Source of the DNA: Deltaproteobacteria bacterium RBG_16_49_23
GTDB taxonomy: Bacteria > Desulfobacterota > BSN033 > UBA1163
Assembly (NCBI GenBank): GCA_001798855.1
Contig: MGQQ01000106.1
Span: forward strand, 1 to 64,000
DNA length: 64,000 nucleotides
Direction: 5' to 3'
Positions within the stretch are counted from its first letter, which is position 1; each line of letters opens with the position of its first letter. The notes below the pieces were generated by a model. It was not told the origin of the DNA, did no database searches, and saw only the letters and a program-made list of their open reading frames with translations. A program made the position numbers and the translations under genes. Below, piece by piece: positions 8,073 through 16,137 of this stretch.

Positions 8073-9044
8073 CTATTTAGGGATGACTCCGCTTGGGAAC
8101 TTTTCCGAATAGACTTTCTTCACATCGGGCATCTTCTCCAGGAGTCCAGCCTGAAGCATATCCTTTGGGATATTCTCCCATTTTCTGGGATTGATATACC
8201 CCATGCCGTATTTCTTCGTATCTGCAGTGATCATCAGAGCCTTCATGGGGGCCACGGCATCCATTTCATGAGCGAAGTCAAGCCCCTCATTGGTCTTCTT
8301 CAAAATATCGAAGGTCTCTTTGGGGTTTTCGAGGGCCCACTGGAACCCTTTGTACCTTCCCGTCACAACAGCCTGGACCACGTCCGGATGTTTCTTGAGG
8401 ATTTCCTCTGTGGTGAAGAGAACATTGTCCATCCAGTTGATCCCCAGATCCTTGTAGTCGGTGGTATAAAAGGTCTTCCCCATCTTTTTGGTTTCCCGCT
8501 GAGCGGTGATCAATTCATTGTAGGTCATGGCAGAGGCCAGAGGCCAGGTTCCAAGCAGCCAGGGTTTAATATCCCCGCCCTGGTTCTGGATGGTAAACTG
8601 TTTCTCCCAGCCCTTTCCCACGACGCACTTTACCTTGGCATCATACCCGATCCAGATGCCAAAGTCCCCTTTGATATCCTTTGCCGATTTGATGGGATTC
8701 CAGCTGATGATCCTCATGGCGCTGTTCTGGAAATCGACACTCACGGCCACGAGGTCAATTCCTTCCTTCTCGCGCGCACGGATGATATTTTCAGGGTAGT
8801 CATTGCCAAAGGCGATATTTCCAGCCCTAACTGCGGCAACCACCTTCTGGATGGGGGAGATGCCCGGTCCTCCCTGGACCTCTTTCACCTTTGCCTTTCC
8901 ATAGAAGCCCTTGTCCACAGCCACCCAGCCGCCTGCGGACTCCATATGGATGAACCAGGCCTCATGGACGATCACCTCCTGGGCGATCGCCGTCAACGGC
9001 AGCAGAATAACCAACACCACCAGAGCGAATCCTGCGCTTTTCAT
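8073..9044 (-). CDS. ABC transporter substrate-binding protein (NMT1/SsuA-like)
   Basis: 323 residues with a cleavable signal peptide (MKSAGFALVVLVILLPLTAIAQ). The body has the periplasmic-binding fold of the NMT1/THI5-SsuA group: a ligand-approach segment MESAGGWVAVDKGFY, VVAAVRAGNIAFG, and a C-terminal NPKETFDILKK segment that counts the late helices. GGAGG precedes the ATG. The family binds sulfonates, taurine, nitrate, or the thiamine pyrimidine precursor. The lysine/tryptophan-rich middle (VKCVVGKGWEKQ) does not point to one ligand. It sits between its permease (upstream) and a PRTase-like protein, so a pyrimidine-type ligand is conceivable but unproven. Confidence 0.85.
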   Translation of the reverse strand: MKSAGFALVVLVILLPLTAIAQEVIVHEAWFIHMESAGGWVAVDKGFYGKAKVKEVQGGPGISPIQKVVAAVRAGNIAFGNDYPENIIRAREKEGIDLVAVSVDFQNSAMRIISWNPIKSAKDIKGDFGIWIGYDAKVKCVVGKGWEKQFTIQNQGGDIKPWLLGTWPLASAMTYNELITAQRETKKMGKTFYTTDYKDLGINWMDNVLFTTEEILKKHPDVVQAVVTGRYKGFQWALENPKETFDILKKTNEGLDFAHEMDAVAPMKALMITADTKKYGMGYINPRKWENIPKDMLQAGLLEKMPDVKKVYSEKFPSGVIPK

Positions 9045-9063
9045 ATTTTCCCTCCTCCTTTTT

Positions 9064-9132
9064 TAAATTGCGGAATTAAGCCCCGAAATCCATATTTTCA
9101 TTCCGCATTCCAAAATCCGAAATCCGAAATCG
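9064..9132. repeat. Interspersed hairpin repeat (GCGGAATGCGGATT family), copy 3
   Basis: TTGCGGAATTAAG and ATTCCGCATTCCAAAATCC arms lie between the permease and the binding protein, immediately 3' of the permease stop codon. Confidence 0.7.
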
Positions 9133-9134
9133 AA

Positions 9135-9881
9135 TCACCTCCTTTCCGAAGAGATGTGCCAGGCGATCACCCGTTTCTCGATGAGGGCGATCACTCCGAC
9201 AAAAGAGAGACCCAGCAGGGAGCAGGCGATAATGCCTGCAAAGACACGGGGAGTGTCCATGATATAGATCGCATCCACAATTAAAAAGCCCAATCCTTTA
9301 TAGGCCCCAAAGACTTCGCCCACGACTGCGCCGATAACCGCCAGGGTCCAGGCGACCTTAAAACTGGCGAATATCTGGGGAAGGGCGAAGGGAAACTGGA
9401 GATACCAGAATTTTTGCCATCGGGAGGAATGGTAGGAATCCATCCATTTCACTTCCGATGCTCCAACAGAGGCAAGGGATTTAAAGGTGGGTCCCAGGAC
9501 CGGGAAAAAGACGCAGATGACGGCCGTGATCACCTTGGACCCCATTCCGCTTCCGAAGATGATGACAATCGGCGCCGCAATCGCCACAATGGGAGTGCTA
9601 TTGAGAATGACCGCATAAGGGTAAAACATTTCCTTCAAGGGCCGGAACCAGAGAAAGAAGATCGCAGCCAGGATGGCTGAAAAAGAGCCGATGATAAACC
9701 CCAATCCTGCCTCCAGAAGGGTCATCGAAGAATGTAAGGCAAGAAGCCCGGACTTAGCAATGATATAGGAGAGGATTGTGGAAGGGGCGGGGAGAAGGAA
9801 TCTCGGGATCTCCAGCCACCTCACCAGAAGTTCCCATAAGATTAAAATACCGACAATGGAGCCAATGGAGTACCGGTTCAT
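9135..9881 (-). CDS. ABC transporter permease (SsuC/TauC family)
   Basis: 248 residues, with about six hydrophobic helices. The EAA loop motif appears as ASVGASEVKWMDSYHSSRWQ, where family members contact the ATPase. The N-terminal IVGILILWELLVRWLEIPRFLLP is characteristic of SsuC/TauC/ThiX permeases. It is the first gene of the importer set (permease, binding protein, PRTase-like, ATPase). A GCGGAATGCGGATT repeat occupies the spacer between it and the upstream dcd gene, so I could not place a promoter. Confidence 0.88.
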   Translation of the reverse strand: MNRYSIGSIVGILILWELLVRWLEIPRFLLPAPSTILSYIIAKSGLLALHSSMTLLEAGLGFIIGSFSAILAAIFFLWFRPLKEMFYPYAVILNSTPIVAIAAPIVIIFGSGMGSKVITAVICVFFPVLGPTFKSLASVGASEVKWMDSYHSSRWQKFWYLQFPFALPQIFASFKVAWTLAVIGAVVGEVFGAYKGLGFLIVDAIYIMDTPRVFAGIIACSLLGLSFVGVIALIEKRVIAWHISSERR

Positions 9882-9892
9882 CTTCTCAATTT

Positions 9893-9990
9893 CGTATTGC
9901 GGAATTCGGATTGCGGAATTTTAAACCCTAAATTAAAATTTGGAGCTGCAGGTTTGATAATCCGCATTCCGCAATCTGCAATCCGCATTT
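9893..9990. repeat. Interspersed hairpin repeat (GCGGAATGCGGATT family), copy 4
   Basis: TTGCGGAATTCGGATTGCGG and AATCCGCATTCCGCAATC arms flank a short A/T-rich loop. The right edge runs into the stop codon of dcd. Confidence 0.75.
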
Positions 9991-10501
9991 AGAGACGGTT
10001 CTGGTTCATAAACCTGCCCTGATAGGAGGCTTCTCCCTCGGTGCGTTGCAGGACGAGCTGGCATATCCGGACACCGGGTTTCAAGACAAGCGGGAATGGC
10101 GCAAGGTTTCCGATCTCAAGCACCTGGCGATTATTAATCCCAGGCTGGACAAATCCCGCGGTCATGTGGATCACCAGCCCCATCCGGGCAAAGCGGCTTC
10201 TCCCTTCGAGCCAGCCGCAGATGTTCGAAGGGAGTTTGACTCTTTCGCGGGTAATTCCCAGGACGGTTTCGCCGGGCATCAATGTGAACGAGTCTTCTGT
10301 CGTAATGCGTTCGGTCAGGTCTTCCACCGAAATGTTATCCTCCACGGTCAGGGCATTTCGGAGTTTCTTAAAGACACGAAATTCTTCCCCCAGATGAAGG
10401 TCGATCGAACCCGGGCCAATCTGGTCTTCGATAAACGGCTCAATCTCAATCGTTCCCCGCCGGATTTCCTTCAAAATTTCTTCTCTTGTCAAAACTCCCA
10501 T
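9989..10501 (-). CDS. dcd: dCTP deaminase / dUTPase-family protein (Dcd)
   Basis: 170 residues. GPGSIDLHLGEEFRV corresponds to the family's N-terminal G-S-x-D-x-x-L-G segment. GWLEGRSRFARMGL matches the phosphate-binding G-R-S-S-x-A-R-x-G motif. HMTAGFVQPGINNRQVLEIGN carries the substrate-binding His-x-Thr-Ala and a glutamate where Dcd has its catalytic general base. The protein is a little shorter than E. coli Dcd, with a shortened tail. It converts dCTP to dUTP (or on to dUMP in the bifunctional branch) for dTTP synthesis. It lies downstream of carAB on the same strand, which fits a pyrimidine cluster. Bifunctionality cannot be judged from sequence alone. Confidence 0.85.
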   Translation of the reverse strand: MGVLTREEILKEIRRGTIEIEPFIEDQIGPGSIDLHLGEEFRVFKKLRNALTVEDNISVEDLTERITTEDSFTLMPGETVLGITRERVKLPSNICGWLEGRSRFARMGLVIHMTAGFVQPGINNRQVLEIGNLAPFPLVLKPGVRICQLVLQRTEGEASYQGRFMNQNRL

Positions 10502-10517
10502 AAGTTACCTCGCAAAT

Positions 10518-10615
10518 AAAAGCATTGGGTTAAGGTTAGGGTAAGGATGCCAGTTTCGTTGTTGGGTAAAGGCAAGGGTTTAAATCATTAGCCCTAACCC
10601 ATTGACCTTACACCA
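10518..10615. repeat. GGTTAAGGTT-type repeat, copy 2
   Basis: GGGTTAAGGTTAGGGTAAGG on one side and GCCCTAACCCATTGACCTTAC on the other form an imperfect inverted repeat in the carB-dcd spacer. It resembles the elements at 7992-8062 and 29312-29394. Confidence 0.55.
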
Positions 10616-10697
10616 TCCCGGCTTCTTAGCCCTGACCTCTTCACCTTGCCTAAAAGGTCATTTTCATGGTTCGCGATTGATGCTCCGCCATGAAGGA

Positions 10698-13600
10698 TTA
10701 CCTCATCATTAATATATCCCGATGGTATTCCTGGATTGATTTAACGGAGATACCCTTTTTGAGAAGAGATTCGATGCCATTGACCACTGCTTCAGCGCCG
10801 GAGAGAGTGGTAATGCAGGGGATGTTATGGGCAACCGCCTGGCTTCTGATGGCCCCTTCATCGACCTTGGGCTTCTTCCCGCTCGGGGTATTGATGACGA
10901 GCTGGATCTCTCCATTTTTCATCCGGTCCACGATATCGGGTCTTCCTTCGCCCACCTTGAACACGCTTTGAACCGGAATGCCGTTGTTCGCCAGGACCTT
11001 GGCCGTTCCCTTGGTGGCCACAATTTCGAATCCGAGATCAGCCAGCTTCTTGGCGACAAAAACGATGGATCGCTTGTCCTTATTCATCACGCTGATGAAG
11101 ACCCTCCCCTCCATCGGGATGGAGGCGCCGGCCGAAATTTGGGACTTGGCAAAGGCCACGCCGAAATCGGTATCGATCCCCATAACCTCCCCTGTCGATT
11201 TCATCTCCGGACCCAGAACCGGATCGACCCCGTAGAATCGCTTAAAAGGAAAGACCGACTCCTTGACAGCGATATGATGAATCTCCACTTCCCTCTCGAT
11301 TCCGAGCTCCTGAAGGGTCTTTCCGACCATCGCCTTGGCGGCCACCTTGGCCCATGGAATCCCCGTGGCCTTGCTGATAAAGGGAATGGTTCTCGAGGCC
11401 CTGGGGTTGACCTCCAGAATAAAGATCACATCGTTCTTGATGGCATACTGAATATTCATCAAGCCCACGACCTGGAGTTCCCTGACGAGCGCATAAGTAT
11501 TCTGCTTCAACTGTTCGATCAGGTCATCGCTCAGCGAGTAAGGGGGGGTGACACAGGCGCTGTCACCGGAATGGATCCCCGCGGCTTCGATATGTTCCAT
11601 GATTCCCGCGATGATGCAGGACGATCCATCTGAAACGGCATCGACATCGATCTCGATCGCATCTTCGAGGAATTTATCGATCAGGATGGGATGCATGGAA
11701 GACGCTTCCACGGCCCGGTGAACGAAGCGCTCAAGGGTGGCCTCGTCATAAACGATCTCCATTGCCCTTCCGCCCAGGACATAAGAAGGCCTTACGACCA
11801 CCGGATAACCGATGTCCTCGGCAACCCTCCTCGCCTCGTCAAAGGAGGTCGCCGTGCCATTCGGAGGCTGGATAAGACGGAGTTTATTGATGAGGGCCTG
11901 AAACCGTTTCCGGTCCTCAGCCTTGTCGATATTGTCAGGGCTTGTTCCAATGATCTTCGCCCCTGCCTTCTCCAGGGGAACAGCCAGATTGAGCGGGGTC
12001 TGGCCCCCGAATTGCACGATGATGCCGTCGGGTTTCTCCCCATCGACGATGTGAAGGACATCCTCGAGGGTGAGAGGCTCAAAGTAGAGTTTGTCAGAGG
12101 TGTCGTAGTCCGTCGAAACCGTTTCCGGATTGGAGTTGACCATGATCGCTTCGTAACCCAGCTCCTTGAGGGCAAAGGAGGCGTGGACACAACAGTAATC
12201 GAACTCAACGCCCTGGCCGATCCGGTTGGGACCTCCGCCGAGAATCATGACCTTCTTTCTCGAAGAAATCTTTACCTCATTCTCCACTTCGTAAGTGGAA
12301 TAATAATAGGGAGTGTAGGCTTCGAACTCGGCCCCACAGGTGTCGACCAGTTTATAGGTGGGGAGGATGGATCTTTCTTTTCTCATCCTCCGGATCGTAT
12401 TCTCATCGAAACCCAGGAGGTATCCTAACTGGACATCGGAGAATCCAAACTCCTTTGCCCTTCTTAAAAGTTCATCGGGAAGGCGGAGATGATCAGGTGT
12501 GCGGGTTTTTTGCCAGAGTTCAAGGTCCCTCATCTTTATTCCATAAGGGCGGATCTCTTTCTCAAATTCGACGATCTCCTGAATATTGAAGAGGAACCAG
12601 GGATCGATCCTGGTCAGCTCATAAATTTCTTCTACATTCATTCCCATGAGAAAGGCGTACCGGATGTAGAAGATCCTTTCCGCATCGGGCGTGCGAAGTT
12701 TTTCCTTGATCTGCAGGAGGGTCTGGGAACGGGCGGAATCGCCTGTGATCTCGTCCGGGAAAATCTTATCTTTTCCGTCCGCCCCCAGACCGAATCTTCC
12801 GATCTCCAGAGACCGGAGCCCTTTTTGGAGGGCCTCTTTGAAGGTCCTGCCAATGGCCATGGTCTCGCCAACCGATTTCATAGAGACGGTGAGCGTTGGG
12901 TCCGCATCCGGAAATTTTTCAAACGTAAACCGGGGGATCTTCACGACGCAGTAATCGATCGTCGGCTCAAAAGAGGCGGGCGTCTTCCGGGTGATGTCAT
13001 TCGAAATCTCATCAAGCGTATATCCCACGGCTAATTTTGCGGCAATCTTGGCAATCGGGAATCCCGTTGCTTTGGAGGCCAATGCGGAAGACCGGGAGAC
13101 CCTCGGGTTCATCTCAATGATGACCATCCGGCCATCTTCGGGATTGACCGCAAACTGAATGTTGGAGCCTCCGGTTTCCACGCCGATCTCCCGGATCACG
13201 CGGATCGCGGCATCCCTCATCCTCTGGTACTCTTTGTCTGTCAGGGTCTGAGCCGGGGCTACCGTGATGCTGTCTCCGGTGTGAATACCCATGGGGTCGA
13301 AGTTCTCGATGGAACAGACGATGACGGCATTATCATTGAGGTCCCTCATCACCTCCAGTTCAAACTCCTTCCATCCGAGGACAGCCTCTTCGATCAGAAT
13401 CTCTCCGATCATGCTCCATTCTAGCCCCCGGGCGGCCATCTCTTCAAACTCCTGGATATTATAGGCGACACCGCCTCCGGTGCCGCCCAGCGTGAAACTG
13501 GGCCTGATGATCAACGGGAAGCCGACCTCTTTTGCCGCCTCGATGGCCTCGGACATCGAGGCGGCCAGACCGCTTCTGGGGAGATCGAGGCCGATCTTTT

Positions 13601-14009
13601 TCATCGACTCCTTGAAGAGTTTCCGGTCCTCTCCTTTTTTAATCGCCTCATATTTGGCCCCGATCATCTGAACCTGATATTTTTCAAGGACTCCTGTCTC
13701 ATAGAGGGCCACAGAGACATTCAGGCCGGTCTGGCCGCCCAGGGTGGGGAGCAGGGCATCCGGTCGCTCGCGCTCGATGATCTTTTCCACGATTTCAGGC
13801 GTGATCGGCTCAATATAAATGCGGTCAGCCATCTCAGGGTCGGTCATGATGGTGGCGGGGTTGGAGTTGACCAGCACCACTTGAAAGCCTTCTTCCTTTA
13901 AGGCTTTGCAGGCCTGCGTGCCGGAATAGTCGAATTCGCAAGCCTGGCCGATGATGATGGGGCCGGATCCAATGATCAGGATTTTCTTGATATCCGTCCG
14001 TTTAGGCAT
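10698..14009 (-). CDS. carB: Carbamoyl-phosphate synthase large subunit
   Basis: 1103 residues, slightly longer than the roughly 1075 typical of CarB. Both halves show the tandem ATP-grasp pattern: [20 protein letters not shown] at the start of the first half and [18 protein letters not shown] at the start of the second. The C-terminal allosteric MGS-like domain begins about [15 protein letters not shown]. With CarA it makes carbamoyl phosphate from glutamine-derived ammonia, bicarbonate and two ATP, feeding pyrimidine and arginine synthesis. It follows carA by about 120 bp in the same direction. Confidence 0.98.
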   Translation of the reverse strand: MPKRTDIKKILIIGSGPIIIGQACEFDYSGTQACKALKEEGFQVVLVNSNPATIMTDPEMADRIYIEPITPEIVEKIIERERPDALLPTLGGQTGLNVSVALYETGVLEKYQVQMIGAKYEAIKKGEDRKLFKESMKKIGLDLPRSGLAASMSEAIEAAKEVGFPLIIRPSFTLGGTGGGVAYNIQEFEEMAARGLEWSMIGEILIEEAVLGWKEFELEVMRDLNDNAVIVCSIENFDPMGIHTGDSITVAPAQTLTDKEYQRMRDAAIRVIREIGVETGGSNIQFAVNPEDGRMVIIEMNPRVSRSSALASKATGFPIAKIAAKLAVGYTLDEISNDITRKTPASFEPTIDYCVVKIPRFTFEKFPDADPTLTVSMKSVGETMAIGRTFKEALQKGLRSLEIGRFGLGADGKDKIFPDEITGDSARSQTLLQIKEKLRTPDAERIFYIRYAFLMGMNVEEIYELTRIDPWFLFNIQEIVEFEKEIRPYGIKMRDLELWQKTRTPDHLRLPDELLRRAKEFGFSDVQLGYLLGFDENTIRRMRKERSILPTYKLVDTCGAEFEAYTPYYYSTYEVENEVKISSRKKVMILGGGPNRIGQGVEFDYCCVHASFALKELGYEAIMVNSNPETVSTDYDTSDKLYFEPLTLEDVLHIVDGEKPDGIIVQFGGQTPLNLAVPLEKAGAKIIGTSPDNIDKAEDRKRFQALINKLRLIQPPNGTATSFDEARRVAEDIGYPVVVRPSYVLGGRAMEIVYDEATLERFVHRAVEASSMHPILIDKFLEDAIEIDVDAVSDGSSCIIAGIMEHIEAAGIHSGDSACVTPPYSLSDDLIEQLKQNTYALVRELQVVGLMNIQYAIKNDVIFILEVNPRASRTIPFISKATGIPWAKVAAKAMVGKTLQELGIEREVEIHHIAVKESVFPFKRFYGVDPVLGPEMKSTGEVMGIDTDFGVAFAKSQISAGASIPMEGRVFISVMNKDKRSIVFVAKKLADLGFEIVATKGTAKVLANNGIPVQSVFKVGEGRPDIVDRMKNGEIQLVINTPSGKKPKVDEGAIRSQAVAHNIPCITTLSGAEAVVNGIESLLKKGISVKSIQEYHRDILMMR

Positions 14010-14130
14010 AAAATATAGTTTCGTTTAAGGTTCGCTTCGCTTGAGGATTGAGGTTTGAGGCAAAACAGTTTTTTTCTGCCTCAAGTTCTCCAGAGGAGAA
14101 CGCTCCTCCAACCTCCAACCTCTATCATTT

Positions 14131-15273
14131 TCACTTCGAATCTTCTTCCATCATCTTTACAAATTCACCAAAGAGTTTTTGAGTGTCGTGAGGACCGGGA
14201 GAGGCTTCGGGATGATACTGGATCGAAAAAATCGGCATTTTTTTGTGTTTCATTCCCTCGAGTGTCCTGTCGTTGAGGTTGATCTGGGTCAACTCGATCT
14301 CATCCGTGTTGAGAGAATCCGGATCGACAGCGAACCCGTGGTTCTGGGAGGTGATCGTCACCTTGCCGGTTTTCAGATCTTTGACCGGCTGATTGGCCCC
14401 ATGGTGGCCGAACTTCAGTTTAAAGGTTTTGCCTCCCAAGGCCAGCCCCAGAAGCTGATGTCCGAGGCAGATGCCGAAGATGGGTTTCACTCCGATCAGT
14501 TTCCGGACCGTTTCAATGGCATAGGGCACTCCCTCCGGATCGCCCGGACCGTTGGAGAGGAGAATCCCATCCGGTTGGTAAGAGAGGATCGATTCGGGCT
14601 GAGAAGAGGCGGGCAGGACGGTCACCTCACAGCCCCATTCCCGGAGGGAACGGAGGATGTTGAACTTCACGCCGAAATCCATAACGACCACCCTTGGCCG
14701 AAAGTGGAAAGTGGAGTGTGGCTGGTTGTGAAGAGAGAATTCCGAGTCAATCCTCTCGGTCCATTCATAGGGTTTCTCGCAGGTGACTTCTCTTACCAGG
14801 TCCCGTCCGATCAAGCCCGGAGATGCCTGCACTTTCTCAATGAGACGCCCACGATGAAACTCTTCGGTGGAGAGGATCGCTTTCATGGCTCCCTTTTCAC
14901 GGATATATTTGGTGAGGGCTCTTGTATCCATTCCCTCGATCCCGATGATGCGGTGTGAAATCAGATACTCGGAAAGGGACCGATCTCCACGCCAGTTGCT
15001 GAAGCGGGAGCTGTTCTCTTTGATGATAAAACCTTCCACCTGCGGATCCCGGGATTCGGTATCCGCCTCATTGATGCCATAATTACCGATGAGGGGATAG
15101 GTCATAATGACAATCTGTCCCTTATAAGAAGGATCGGTCAGGATCTCCTGATAACCTGTCATGCTCGTATTGAAGACGAGTTCGCCTGCCTTCTCTCCGG
15201 GAAATCCGAACGACCTTCCCTCGAATATGGTCCCATCTTCCAGGGCGAGGATGGCTTTCTGCGTAGGTTTCAT
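14131..15273 (-). CDS. carA: Carbamoyl-phosphate synthase small (glutaminase) subunit
   Basis: 380 residues. The N-terminal domain begins KAILALEDGTIFEGRSFG. The class-I amidotransferase domain has the nucleophile elbow GICLGHQLLGLA and the His/Glu pair in QYHPEASPGPHD. It hydrolyses glutamine and channels ammonia to CarB. It heads the carA-carB set and is preceded by a 250-300 nt leader with a terminator-like hairpin at 15467-15510 and a candidate promoter at 15562-15590. This suggests control by transcription attenuation in response to pyrimidines. Confidence 0.98.
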   Translation of the reverse strand: MKPTQKAILALEDGTIFEGRSFGFPGEKAGELVFNTSMTGYQEILTDPSYKGQIVIMTYPLIGNYGINEADTESRDPQVEGFIIKENSSRFSNWRGDRSLSEYLISHRIIGIEGMDTRALTKYIREKGAMKAILSTEEFHRGRLIEKVQASPGLIGRDLVREVTCEKPYEWTERIDSEFSLHNQPHSTFHFRPRVVVMDFGVKFNILRSLREWGCEVTVLPASSQPESILSYQPDGILLSNGPGDPEGVPYAIETVRKLIGVKPIFGICLGHQLLGLALGGKTFKLKFGHHGANQPVKDLKTGKVTITSQNHGFAVDPDSLNTDEIELTQINLNDRTLEGMKHKKMPIFSIQYHPEASPGPHDTQKLFGEFVKMMEEDSK

Positions 15274-15289
15274 AGAATCCTTTTTTTAT

Positions 15290-15432
15290 GTAGCGTCGGC
15301 ATTTACCCGCTGCGACAGCGCGGCGAGTTGCCGACGCTACATATGCCTCCAATCAATGGAGGCGCTACTTAACTCCTCCCTACCTCCCCTTATTTTAAGG
15401 GGAGGTAGGGAGGAGTTAAGGGAGGGGCCAAA
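15290..15432. repeat. Two palindromic repeats in the carA leader
   Basis: TGTAGCGTCGGCA (15298 region) pairs with TTGCCGACGCTACA about 40 bp later. AACTCCTCCCTACCTCCCC pairs exactly with GGGGAGGTAGGGAGGAGTT at 15370-15417. The GTAGCGTCGGCA arm recurs near 31198. These elements lengthen the leader between the attenuator and carA. Confidence 0.7.
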
Positions 15433-15466
15433 AGTGAACAGAGAAGGTAGAAGGTTATCTCCTCAT

Positions 15467-15510
15467 AAAAAAAGACCCCCGATCCCCGTAGGAAGGGATC
15501 GAGGGTCTTT
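15467..15510 (-). terminator. Intrinsic terminator-like hairpin in the carA leader (candidate attenuator)
   Basis: On the minus strand AAAGACCCTCGATCCC, a 7-nt loop, and GGGGATCGGGGGTCTTT are followed at once by a run of T. It lies between the candidate promoter (15562-15590) and carA. Its position before a biosynthetic gene, with pyrR in the same window, fits a pyrimidine attenuator. A leader reading frame beginning MAKRGRTQSKTLD (ATG at 15536) runs through the hairpin, so coupling to translation is an alternative. Confidence 0.75.
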
Positions 15511-15561
15511 GATTGAGTTCTTCCCCGTTTGGCCATAGCATCTTTCTTAAAAATTTCTGTT

Positions 15562-15590
15562 TTATTAACATGCCCGATTTCAGTTGTCAA
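15562..15590 (-). promoter_or_regulatory. Candidate sigma-70 promoter for carAB
   Basis: On the minus strand a perfect -35 (TTGACA, 15590-15585) is followed after 17 bp by TAATAA. The -10 is imperfect; GTTAAT at a 15-bp spacing is an alternative. It is the only good match between carA and the next gene upstream. Confidence 0.5.
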
Positions 15591-15759
15591 GATTTGAGAT
15601 TTCTGAAAATGCCCAGAAACCTCTGATTACACCGATTAGCTTTCGATTACCCAGACAAAAAAACGTTGAGAAATGATGGGAATCTGCGTAATCATCTTTT
15701 GAAATCTGTGTAATCGAGAGAGCATATAGTATTTTCGAGAGATCTCATGACAATCTTGA

Positions 15760-16047
15760 TCAGGCATGGACGTAGACTTTTGTCCTGGTCGGTCTGGCCA
15801 TCAGTTTGTCGATCTTAGCCTGAACCTTCTTCCTTTCCGGATTCTTTTCCCATGCCTTCCACTCGTCAACGCTCTCCCACGTAGTGATGACGATATAATT
15901 GGAGTGGTCATTCAGTGAGCGAAGCGTCTCACCCGAGATATAACCTTTGGACGGCACCACCTTTGATCTCAACTCCCTGAGCAGTTTTGCAAACTCCGCT
16001 TCCTTTCCCTTCTTCACCTTCCTGTCAATGATAATTCTCACAGCCAT
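15760..16047 (-). CDS. Antibiotic-biosynthesis-monooxygenase (ABM) fold small protein
   Basis: 95 residues. The ABM ferredoxin-like fold is suggested by IIIDRKVKKGKEAEFAKLLR (first strand and helix), YISGETLRSLNDHSNYIVIT (paired strands) and WESVDEWKAWEKNPER, the family's conserved W-x-S-x-x-x-W-x-x-W segment. Such proteins are dimers that act as small monooxygenases, haem-degrading enzymes or stress proteins. A strong AAAGGAGGTGG ribosome binding site precedes ATG 16047. It lies 90 bp downstream of the giant GOGAT-like gene on the same strand and could be co-transcribed. The substrate is unknown. Confidence 0.8.
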   Translation of the reverse strand: MAVRIIIDRKVKKGKEAEFAKLLRELRSKVVPSKGYISGETLRSLNDHSNYIVITTWESVDEWKAWEKNPERKKVQAKIDKLMARPTRTKVYVHA

Positions 16048-16137
16048 AGGCGTCCACCTCCTTTATTTCTTTCATCCTACCAATTGTTTCCGGCCATTTC
16101 AAGTAAAAAATGTTCGAACCGGCCCCATTAAACTATT

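Noticed and set aside
8268-9284. A 338-codon open frame on the plus strand opposite the ABC binding protein
   Set aside because: It lies antisense to a gene with clear motifs and reads across the repeat; its residues show no fold pattern.
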